Shown here: piece after piece, positions 1 to 6,068 of the stretch
How the letters are laid out: every line of letters begins with the position of its first letter
Numbering within the stretch: the stretch's first letter is position 1
Source: Saprospiraceae bacterium
GTDB lineage: Bacteria; Bacteroidota; Bacteroidia; Chitinophagales; Saprospiraceae
Reading direction: 5' to 3'
Assembly (NCBI GenBank): GCA_013361075.1
Contig: JABWAJ010000364.1
Coordinates: forward strand, 1 to 6,068
DNA length: 6,068 nt
The notes under the pieces: generated by a model
Seen by the model: the letters and a program-made list of their open reading frames with translations, nothing else
Told to the model about the DNA's origin: nothing
The model's database searches: none
Made by a program: the position numbers and the translations under genes

Positions 1-1419
1 GGCGGCGTTTCTACCGGTCAGCTCTACTTTGAAACAGCGCAGGAAGGCAATAAAGTAACGTTTCGGGCTTCAGCGGGAGAAGGACGCTACTTTGAACAAA
101 CCTATTCGCTGGCACCGGATTCTTACAAAATTGATTACGACATTCGCTTTGAAGGCCTGAACAACCTGATTGGCAATGATGTGAAGGAAATCAAACTCGA
201 CTGGGTTAATTTTATTGACCCGATAGAAATCAACCGCACCTACGAACGCAACTACTCAACGGTCTATTTCAAGCCAACGGAAGACGGAGCCGACTACTGT
301 TCCTGTACAGCAGATGACAGCCAGGATGCCGGTGGACAGCGTCTGAAATGGGTGGCGCATTCCAACCAGTTTTTTACCAGCGGGTTGTTTGCTGACCAGA
401 GCTTTAATGGTGCTGCGATGGAAACTCAGGTGTTCGACCTGGAAAACGAAGACCTCAAACGCCTTCGTTCTGAAGTCCGGATTCCTTACGGACATGCACC
501 AAGCGAAGTTTTTTCCATGTCCATGTATGCCGGACCGAATGAATTCAAACGCATGCGGGAAATGGGCGATTATTTTGAAGATGTGATTCCGTTCGGCTGG
601 AGTATTTTCGGCTCGATCAACCGCTGGATCATTCGCCCCATATTCAATTTCCTGTCCTCATTTATGGGCAGTGCCGGCATGGTCATTCTGATTCTGACTT
701 TGTTTGTCAAGCTTTTGGTTTACCCCCTCTCGTATCGGATGCTTTATTCGCAGGCGAAAATGGGGGCGCTGAAACCACAATTGGAGGGCTTGAAAGCCAA
801 GTACAAAGACGATACCCAGCAAATTCAGGTAGAAACCATGAAGATGTACCGTGAATTTGGGGTGAATCCTTTGGGCGGGTGTTTGCCCATGCTGCTGCAA
901 ATGCCAATCTGGTTTGCCCTGTACCGCTTTTTCCCGGCTTCCATCGAGTTTCGCCAGGCTAGCTTTTTGTGGGCCACCGACTTGTCTTCTTATGATGTGA
1001 TTGCCCGTCTTCCGTTTGAAATTCCATTGGGCTTTGGCTCCCACATCAGCTTGTTCACCTTGCTCTGGGCGGCTACTACACTGATTTACACCTATTACAA
1101 CACAAAGCATATGGACTTCTCGGCCAACCCGGCCATGAAGTGGATGCAGTACATCATGCCGATTCTGTTCCTCGGATTTTTCAACAGTTTTGCATCCGGT
1201 TTGACTTGCTACCTGCTGTTCAGCAATGTGATTAACATCGGTCAGACGATCATTACGAACAAATACCTGATTGACCAGGATAAGATCAAAGCGTTGCTGG
1301 AGAAAAACAAGGCACAACCCAAAAAGAAATCGGCTTTTGCCGAACGCCTTGAAAATGCGATGAAGGAACAACAACGCGTACAGGCAGAGCGGGAGCAGGC
1401 GAAAAAGAAAAAGAAATAG
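1..1419 (+). CDS. yidC: Membrane protein insertase YidC (Oxa1 family), C-terminal ~470 residues; 5' end outside window
   Basis: YidC inserts and folds inner-membrane proteins, alone or with the Sec translocon. The frame is open from base 1, so the GTG at 181 is an internal Val codon and not the start: upstream codons read as continuous periplasmic beta domain (GGVSTGQLYFETAQ...). About 472 residues are visible; Bacteroidota YidC is usually about 600 or more, so the first TM helix and part of the periplasmic domain are missing. Visible parts are the rest of the periplasmic domain (1 to ~560, with DYCSC at ~292-306), the first core TM helix (~673-735), the cytoplasmic hairpin with QAKMGALKPQL and the hallmark NPLGGCLPMLLQMPIW (~865-915), and further TM helices near 1060-1100, 1150-1190 and 1200-1250. 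The groove residue equivalent to E. coli Arg366 is Lys (709-711), a conservative swap. The C-terminal tail is Lys-rich and ends in a run of lysines, fitting a ribosome-contacting tail. Family assignment is essentially certain. Confidence 0.97.
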   Translation, partial: GGVSTGQLYFETAQEGNKVTFRASAGEGRYFEQTYSLAPDSYKIDYDIRFEGLNNLIGNDVKEIKLDWVNFIDPIEINRTYERNYSTVYFKPTEDGADYCSCTADDSQDAGGQRLKWVAHSNQFFTSGLFADQSFNGAAMETQVFDLENEDLKRLRSEVRIPYGHAPSEVFSMSMYAGPNEFKRMREMGDYFEDVIPFGWSIFGSINRWIIRPIFNFLSSFMGSAGMVILILTLFVKLLVYPLSYRMLYSQAKMGALKPQLEGLKAKYKDDTQQIQVETMKMYREFGVNPLGGCLPMLLQMPIWFALYRFFPASIEFRQASFLWATDLSSYDVIARLPFEIPLGFGSHISLFTLLWAATTLIYTYYNTKHMDFSANPAMKWMQYIMPILFLGFFNSFASGLTCYLLFSNVINIGQTIITNKYLIDQDKIKALLEKNKAQPKKKSAFAERLENAMKEQQRVQAEREQAKKKKK

Positions 1420-1432
1420 AGGCGTTGCTCCG

Positions 1433-1448
1433 GGCGAATTGGTTCGCC
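1433..1448 (+). other. Small hairpin 3' of yidC
   Basis: GGCGAA (1433-1438) and TTCGCC (1443-1448) are perfect inverted repeats around a four-base TTGG loop, 13 bases after the yidC stop. It sits just before the larger stem-loop at 1461-1491. A second TTTCGCC at 1451-1457 could pair with the same left arm, so two alternative folds are possible. It has no T-tract of its own. It may protect the mRNA 3' end or be part of the terminator region; function is inferred only. Confidence 0.35.
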
Positions 1449-1460
1449 GATTTCGCCGTA

Positions 1461-1491
1461 CATGGGCCATTCCGGTTTGGGATGGCCCATG
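1461..1491 (+). terminator. Probable yidC transcription terminator stem-loop
   Basis: CATGGGCCAT (1461-1470) is perfectly repeated in inverse as ATGGCCCATG (1482-1491). Pairing continues inward through one T-G wobble and two C-G pairs, giving a 13-bp stem closed by a five-base GGTTT loop. It lies 42 bases past the yidC stop and before a gene that looks independently transcribed. The trailing sequence (CTATTTCC) has only a short T-run, so it is not a textbook intrinsic terminator and could instead be an mRNA-stabilising 3' hairpin. Confidence 0.55.
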
Positions 1492-1678
1492 CTATTTCCG
1501 GGGTTAGGGTGTCTGCAAATTTTGCTTTGGTCATCGCTGTACACGCGTTGCTTCTGCTGATTCCCCGGAGGAAGTATAAGCGGTAAATAAATTCGCAGGC
1601 ACAAGGAAAAGCTTTGTATCTTCCCGTGGTTTCTGATCTGGCACTGCCAGCAAGCAATCACCAAAACCAACAACCGTC

Positions 1679-2476
1679 ATGATGCTACCCAATCGAGCTG
1701 CCGGCAGCGACAAAACCCTCTACCTGCTCAACATTGCAGCGCTGGCAGCTGTAGTTTATGTGAATTATCTGGCGAATGCTTTACCACTCAACGGCCGAAC
1801 CCCCGGCGAACTTTCCGACATGTATCCCAACTTGTTTGTACCTGCCGGGCTAACGTTTTCCATCTGGGGCATTATTTACCTCTGGCTGGTGATATGGGCA
1901 GGTATGCAGGCTGTAGCCCTGGTATCCGGAAGGCAGGCACCCGGAGCAGCCAAAGCTGGCTGGTGGTTTCTGGCCACCTGTGTGCTCAATATCAGCTGGC
2001 TTCTTGCCTGGCATTGGGAGCAACTACTACTTTCAGTAGGGGTTATGACGGCACTTCTGTATAGTCTGGTGCGGCTCAATCTGGCCATTGGCAATGGCGT
2101 TTCGGCAGAAAGTGGCTGGGAAAAATGGACAGCTCATTTAGTTTTTGGCTTGTACCAGGGATGGATTACGGTGGCTTTGATTGCCAACGTCACCACATTG
2201 CTTGTAGGATCAGGATGGCGAGGCGGCATGTTGTCTGAGGCCGACTGGGCCATCATCATGCTGGAAGCCGGTGCGGCAATTGCGGTGGGGATCGTCTGGC
2301 GATTCAATCATTTATTTCATGGGGTAGCGGTCATTTGGGCCTTATACGGCATCTACCTCAAACGAACGGCAGAAGCAACCAGCGATTCCGTTTTTGTGGC
2401 CTGGGCAGCTGTGGCAGGCATGGCACTCGTTGCAGGCTTTGTGGTGTTGAATGTGCGGAAATGGTGGCGCTATTAG
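1679..2476 (+). CDS. Trp-rich polytopic membrane protein, long TspO/MBR-related type
   Basis: A 265-residue integral membrane protein with about 18 Trp (near 7%) and seven or eight hydrophobic segments (roughly residues 14-36, 54-80, 94-112, 114-135, 150-177, 187-207, 209-226, 236-257). The block NLFVPAGLTFSIWGIIYLWL (51-70) and the later NISWLLAWHW (104-113) and YQGWITVALIANVT (159-172) resemble the proteins annotated in Bacteroidota as tryptophan-rich sensory protein (TspO/MBR superfamily). Classical TspO has five TM helices and about 160 residues and binds porphyrins and other hydrophobic ligands; this form is about 100 residues longer and its ligand is unknown. The start is the first of two adjacent ATG codons (1679 and 1682); no Shine-Dalgarno is seen, so the second is equally possible. 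It lies 259 bp after yidC, behind a likely terminator, so it is probably its own transcription unit. Confidence is good for a real membrane gene, moderate for the family. Confidence 0.8.
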   Translation: MMLPNRAAGSDKTLYLLNIAALAAVVYVNYLANALPLNGRTPGELSDMYPNLFVPAGLTFSIWGIIYLWLVIWAGMQAVALVSGRQAPGAAKAGWWFLATCVLNISWLLAWHWEQLLLSVGVMTALLYSLVRLNLAIGNGVSAESGWEKWTAHLVFGLYQGWITVALIANVTTLLVGSGWRGGMLSEADWAIIMLEAGAAIAVGIVWRFNHLFHGVAVIWALYGIYLKRTAEATSDSVFVAWAAVAGMALVAGFVVLNVRKWWRY

Positions 2477-2501
2477 AAGGATAAAGTTTAAAGGATAAAG
2501 T
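2477..2501. repeat. Short direct repeat, AAGGATAAAGT twice
   Basis: The 11-mer AAGGATAAAGT occurs at 2477-2487 and again at 2491-2501, separated by TTA, giving a 14-base period. It starts on the base after the stop codon of the TspO-like gene. The surrounding DNA is A-rich and non-coding. The role is unknown; a direct-repeat protein-binding site, slippage-generated duplication or one copy of a dispersed intergenic repeat are all possible. Confidence 0.6.
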
Positions 2502-2676
2502 AGCTGCCGTTGAGCGTTGCTGGTTGTTCGTTCTGTTCTCACATCCTTTTCCGGATATTGATGATTGGTACGAAAGGACCTGAAGAGATTCCGCATCACT
2601 TGCCAATTACCGCCGATAACAAATCACCGGTAACCGATACTCAGTATAAGTATAAACCTTCAACCACCCGACTGAC

Positions 2677-4035
2677 ATGACAAAAACAAACTTCCTTTTC
2701 CTGGCTTTTTTAGTTTCTGGGATGGCATCCGCTGTAGCCCAATCCTTTACGCAAAAAGATTTTCAACAACTCCACGGCCTCAGCGGAGCCTGGAAGCTGA
2801 CGAGCAGAAGGGGCGACCTGTATGAAGTTTGGTGGCTGAAAAAACCAGACGAGTTGGGCGGAGTCAATTATTTAGTGCGTGGCAGGGATACCCTTTTGCA
2901 GGAAACCATTGTTTTGCGTTGGCAAAAAGGCAGAATTACCTACGAACCAACCACAATCAACCAAAATGGTGGTTTGCCCGTCGTTTTTACATTGACCAGT
3001 ATGGAAAACGGCCTTTTTGTTTTTGAAAACAAAATGCATGATTTTCCACAGCGCATTGTTTACCCGGTGCCTAAAGATACCCTGCTCAACGTTTACATCG
3101 AAGGACCTACCCCGGACGGGATGAGAAAAATCCCTTTTCCATATAAGCGAATCAGCCGGTCGGGCCGCACTCCCAGTCCGGAATATACTGCCCGAAAAGC
3201 GGCAGCACTCCAGTCACCTTCCGTTTTTCAAAAAGAGATTGAGGGGCAAATCCCCGGTAGACTGGTGTATCAGGATAGCCTCATCACGGCACTCTATCCT
3301 TTGGGTGGGGGACAATTGCCTGCCCACCTGCTGGTCATTCCCAACCGAAGGATTCCAACACTGAACGACGCCAAAGCCGAAGATGCCGATCTTTTGGGGC
3401 ACATGATTTTGACAGCCCGCGACCTTGCCCGCCAGGAGGGGATTGCCGAAACCGGCTACCGCCTTGCCTTCAATACCAACGAAGACGCAGGCCAGTCGGC
3501 TTTTCACCTGCACCTGCACCTGTTGGGAGGCGCCCGGACCGGCCCTATGGTTGACCAACGCTGGCGAAACATTCAAAGGCGGCTAAACGATCCGGATTTG
3601 CCCAACTCTTTTGAAAAAAGAATCCTCGGAACCTGGTCGGGCAAGGGGAAGGCATTCGGAATGGCTGCCAACATCACCATGAGTTGGGAGCCCGACCTCC
3701 AAAATAATTTCCTCCTGCTCAACTACCGGATGGACATGCGTGACACCAGCAACCAACTGCAGGTTTTTGAAGGGAAAGCCTATTACCAGCCTGCTGAAAG
3801 TGCCGGGCAATTCAGAGCAACGTGGTTCGACTCGGGGGGAGAAATGCACCCCGTTGAAGCAAGCTATGACGGCCAGATCCTGACCGCTAACTGGGGAACA
3901 CCGACTACTAAACTGGGCCGCACACTATACCGGTTTGTGGACGATACAACCATAGAAATTGTGGATTACATCCAGGCGAAGGACGGAAACTGGAAGGAAT
4001 TTAACCGAAATACAGTAGTAAAAAACAGTCCATAA
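2677..4035 (+). CDS. Secreted three-domain protein: DUF6265-like, HIT (histidine triad), lipocalin-like
   Basis: 452 residues. Residues 1-21 are a signal peptide (Lys near the start, hydrophobic core, then AVA^Q at 19-22) with no lipobox Cys, so the product is probably exported to the periplasm or beyond. Residues ~30-158 resemble DUF6265: a LSGAW start, EVWW (50-53) and FENKMHDFPQRIVYP (116-130). Residues ~183-296 form a HIT domain like HINT-type nucleotide phosphoramidases: LPAHLLVIP (214-222), GYRLAFN (260-266), GQSAF (272-276) and the triad HLHLHLL (277-283), with His279 as the expected nucleophile. Residues ~313-447 are a second all-beta region (GTWSGKGKAFG... to EIVDYIQAKDGNWKEFNR), perhaps DUF1579-like. 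The ATG at 2677 is chosen because it yields the signal peptide; no Shine-Dalgarno is present. HIT enzymes hydrolyse or transfer nucleotides on a catalytic His and are normally cytoplasmic, so export and the two flanking beta domains are odd. The substrate is unknown. HIT call is strong, DUF6265 good, C-terminal domain tentative. Confidence 0.88.
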   Translation: MTKTNFLFLAFLVSGMASAVAQSFTQKDFQQLHGLSGAWKLTSRRGDLYEVWWLKKPDELGGVNYLVRGRDTLLQETIVLRWQKGRITYEPTTINQNGGLPVVFTLTSMENGLFVFENKMHDFPQRIVYPVPKDTLLNVYIEGPTPDGMRKIPFPYKRISRSGRTPSPEYTARKAAALQSPSVFQKEIEGQIPGRLVYQDSLITALYPLGGGQLPAHLLVIPNRRIPTLNDAKAEDADLLGHMILTARDLARQEGIAETGYRLAFNTNEDAGQSAFHLHLHLLGGARTGPMVDQRWRNIQRRLNDPDLPNSFEKRILGTWSGKGKAFGMAANITMSWEPDLQNNFLLLNYRMDMRDTSNQLQVFEGKAYYQPAESAGQFRATWFDSGGEMHPVEASYDGQILTANWGTPTTKLGRTLYRFVDDTTIEIVDYIQAKDGNWKEFNRNTVVKNSP

Positions 4036-4068
4036 ATCAGGAAGGCAGGTGGGCCGCCCGAATTGCTT

Positions 4069-6068
4069 CTACACCCGGCTCGGGGAAAGGCCAAACTTCT
4101 CTTTAAATGCGGTAGAAAAATACTTTTCGTTGCTGAAACCCACTCTGGAAGCAATTTCAATGACTAAGCCTTCCTGATTTTTAAGCATTTCCATGGCTCT
4201 TTCCAAACGGTAGTCCCGGATGAAATCTGTGGCATTCTGATCGGTCAGCGCCTTTAATTTGCGGTGCAATTGAGAACGGCTGATGAACATCTTCTGGGCG
4301 AACTCCTCCACGCCCAACATGTCGTTTTCCAGATTGTTATCGAGCACTTCTACGAAACGACGCAGAAATTCTTTGTCGGGATTAGACAAATAGTCACTGC
4401 CGCCATCACTATCAGACAAGGCAGTGCCTAGGGGCAATTTGCCGTAATGTGCTCTTAACTTTTGGCGCATTTCGACTAAGTTACTCATCCTGACCAACAA
4501 TTCTTCGGTATTAAAAGGCTTGGTCAGATAATCGTCGGCACCTTTTTGCAACCCTTTTAGTTTAGAATCCATGCTGGCTCTGGCGGTTAGCAAAATAACC
4601 GGAATATGAGCGGTTATTTCATTGGCTTTTAAGGCTTCACAAACAGCGTAACCATCTTTGCCGGGCATCATCAGGTCTGAAATCACCAGATCCGGGACCA
4701 ACTCAATGGCTTTTTGAATCCCTTCTTCTCCGTCCGAGGCTTCCTCTACCTGCCAGTGTGCGCTGATGGATTGTTTGATGAAATCCCGCAATTCTACATT
4801 GTCTTCAATGATTAAAGCCACAGATGCACCCGCTTCACCAATAGCACTGGCCTTATCCATCTCTTTTCCGCTTTCTCCGTATCCCGGGATGCCGGGCAGG
4901 AAATCGCTCGGGGAATACCTGCTTCTTTCTTCCGATGAAAGCGAAAGGAGCGCTGTTTCTTTTTCGGGAAGTGGGGCATCCGTCGGGGTCAGGGCTGTCA
5001 TGGGAAGCCAAAACGAAAAAGTAGAACCCCTGCCAACCTCGCTTTCTACTGCAATGCCGCCCCCCATTAGTTCGACCAATTCTTTGCTGAGCGCAAGCCC
5101 GATGCCGGTGCCAGCCGTTTTAGCCGGATTATCCGGGTCTTGATCCGCATTGGCACCATCTGCTGAAACCCCATCTAATACCCCGCCTTTGGAAGCAGGC
5201 TGATCGGACCCCGGTATTTGTTGGACAGGCGCGCCTTTTTTTAAAGGCAACACTTCTTCCTGAACCTGATAAAAGCGATCAAATACTTTGGCCAGTGCTC
5301 CCGCAGGTATGCCGATTCCCGTGTCTTTGACTTTAATGACGGTTGAGAGGCCCACTCCGCCCATTGCCTCCTGGTTGCTTTCTAAGGATACCTCTACCGT
5401 ACCTCCTTTTGGGGTGAATTTTAAGGCATTGGAAAGCAGATTGTTAAGAATCAGCTCCGTTTTGTCTGGGTCAAAAAGGAAAGGCGGGATGTTTTTACCG
5501 AGAGATAAAGTGAGGTGAATGCCCCGTTTTTCAGCTAAGGGCAAAAATGAGTTGAATGTTTTTCCAACAGCTTCTCCGAGGTCGCCATGCCGGAGATCGA
5601 GTCCCATGTTTTTGTGTTCAATTTTGGCCAGGTCAAGCAATTGATTGACCATGTTCAGCAGGCGGAGGCTGTTGGTTTCAACACGATTGGCGTTTTCCCG
5701 GATTCCAGGGTCTGTCGTCTGAGCCATGATGCGGCGGGCAGGTTCCAGGATCAGGGAAAGGGGGGTGCGAAACTCGTGGGTGATGTTGCTGAAAAAATCG
5801 GTTTTTAATTGTTCCATTGCTTTCACCCGTTCGGTTTCCCGTTGTTCGTAGGCCAATTGTGCTTTCATTTTCACCCGATTGACCTGAAACCGCCAGGTTT
5901 GCCACACAGCGAAGATGACCAGCAAAGCATACGCAACATAAGCCGGGTTAGATCGCCACCACGGCGGATGGATCACAATGGTCATTTCAACAGGCTCCTC
6001 ATTCCAGACGCCAACACTATTGCTGCCCTGCACCCGGAAAACATACGTGCCGGGGGCTAAGTGGGTAT
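4069..6068 (-). CDS. Hybrid two-component system regulator (HTCS): Y_Y_Y end, TM, HisKA, HATPase_c, receiver, AraC HTH; 5' end outside window
   Basis: A single-polypeptide sensor kinase and transcription factor; in Bacteroidota such proteins often sense glycan breakdown products in the periplasm and switch on neighbouring utilisation genes. The frame stays open to the window edge, so the GTG at 6031-6033 is internal: upstream codons read THLAPGTYVFR, the start of a Y_Y_Y motif continuing into GVWNEEP and IHPPWW. The N-terminal sensor (normally a beta-propeller) is missing. In order: one TM helix (~5890-5943); HisKA with HEFRTP, phospho-acceptor His codon at 5776-5778; HATPase_c with N-box NNLLSNALKF (~5407-5442), DTGIGIP (~5302-5322), FDRFYQ and GTGIGLAL; a receiver with acidic pair ED (~4801-4806), phospho-acceptor Asp at 4675-4677 and Lys in LTKPF (~4516-4530); and two AraC-type helix-turn-helices (~4255-4310 and ~4090-4170). 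All catalytic residues are present. Oddities are a ~50-residue spacer in the ATP lid, a ~60-residue linker before the receiver, and an abrupt C-terminus (SPSRV). It converges with the HIT fusion, 33 bp apart; its target genes are not visible. Confidence 0.95.
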   Translation of the reverse strand, partial: THLAPGTYVFRVQGSNSVGVWNEEPVEMTIVIHPPWWRSNPAYVAYALLVIFAVWQTWRFQVNRVKMKAQLAYEQRETERVKAMEQLKTDFFSNITHEFRTPLSLILEPARRIMAQTTDPGIRENANRVETNSLRLLNMVNQLLDLAKIEHKNMGLDLRHGDLGEAVGKTFNSFLPLAEKRGIHLTLSLGKNIPPFLFDPDKTELILNNLLSNALKFTPKGGTVEVSLESNQEAMGGVGLSTVIKVKDTGIGIPAGALAKVFDRFYQVQEEVLPLKKGAPVQQIPGSDQPASKGGVLDGVSADGANADQDPDNPAKTAGTGIGLALSKELVELMGGGIAVESEVGRGSTFSFWLPMTALTPTDAPLPEKETALLSLSSEERSRYSPSDFLPGIPGYGESGKEMDKASAIGEAGASVALIIEDNVELRDFIKQSISAHWQVEEASDGEEGIQKAIELVPDLVISDLMMPGKDGYAVCEALKANEITAHIPVILLTARASMDSKLKGLQKGADDYLTKPFNTEELLVRMSNLVEMRQKLRAHYGKLPLGTALSDSDGGSDYLSNPDKEFLRRFVEVLDNNLENDMLGVEEFAQKMFISRSQLHRKLKALTDQNATDFIRDYRLERAMEMLKNQEGLVIEIASRVGFSNEKYFSTAFKEKFGLSPSRV

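Noticed and set aside
181..183. GTG at 181 as the start of a short YidC
   Set aside because: The same frame is open and reads as YidC periplasmic domain back to base 1, so the GTG is an internal Val codon.
1617..1624. TATCTTCC as a Bacteroidota -7 promoter element for the TspO-like gene
   Set aside because: It matches TAnnTTTG only partly and I see no TTG-type -33 element about 19-21 bases upstream.
1242..1673. Minus-strand open frames across the yidC 3' end and the following intergenic region
   Set aside because: They overlap the certain yidC frame antisense, have no recognisable domain, and their residues look like a shadow of the Lys-rich tail (runs of Phe).
1422..2521. The 8-mer GCGTTGCT in three intergenic places (1422, 1545, 2514) and once inside yidC (1291)
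   Set aside because: Positions and spacing are irregular and the flanks are not conserved, so it is more likely base-composition coincidence than a repeat family.
2829..3026. Second plus-strand frame inside the HIT fusion gene
   Set aside because: It lies within the DUF6265-like coding region in another frame, with no start context and no recognisable product.
4041..4070. Bidirectional terminator between the convergent HIT fusion and HTCS genes
   Set aside because: The only pairing is GGG-CCG-CCC with a 3-base stem plus a bulged GAA/GCA outer arm, and there is no T-tract on either strand; too weak to call.
4766..5143. Plus-strand open frame opposite the HTCS linker and receiver
   Set aside because: It is antisense to a well-supported kinase frame and its Ser/Pro-rich sequence has no domain features.

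Overview
The window looks like chromosomal DNA from a member of the phylum Bacteroidota, possibly Saprospiraceae or a relative (the family guess is weak). Three things point there. The regulator at the right end has the one-protein hybrid two-component architecture typical of this phylum. YidC carries the phylum-style periplasmic DYCSC patch and a Lys where E. coli has the groove Arg. Neither visible start codon has a Shine-Dalgarno sequence.

Layout, left to right. (1) 1-1419 (+): the C-terminal ~470 residues of the membrane protein insertase YidC; its N-terminus lies outside the window. (2) 1420-1678: an intergenic stretch with a small hairpin and a strong 13-bp stem-loop, probably the yidC terminator. 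(3) 1679-2476 (+): a Trp-rich polytopic membrane protein of the long TspO/MBR-related type. (4) 2477-2676: non-coding, holding a short direct repeat (AAGGATAAAGT twice) right after the stop. (5) 2677-4035 (+): a secreted three-domain protein with a DUF6265-like domain, a HIT (histidine triad) domain and a second lipocalin-like beta domain. (6) 4069-6068 (-): a hybrid two-component system regulator, convergent with gene 5 and open at the right edge. It runs from the end of a Y_Y_Y domain through one TM helix, HisKA, HATPase_c and a receiver to an AraC-type HTH.

The genes do not form an obvious pathway. yidC is housekeeping; the TspO-like gene and the HIT fusion each have ~200-260 bp of upstream non-coding DNA and look like separate transcription units. 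The regulator faces away, so its usual target (often a neighbouring glycan-use or transport locus) would lie beyond the right edge. I see no mobile element, CRISPR array, tRNA or rRNA. The most unusual item is the exported HIT-domain fusion; I found no convincing new multi-gene system.
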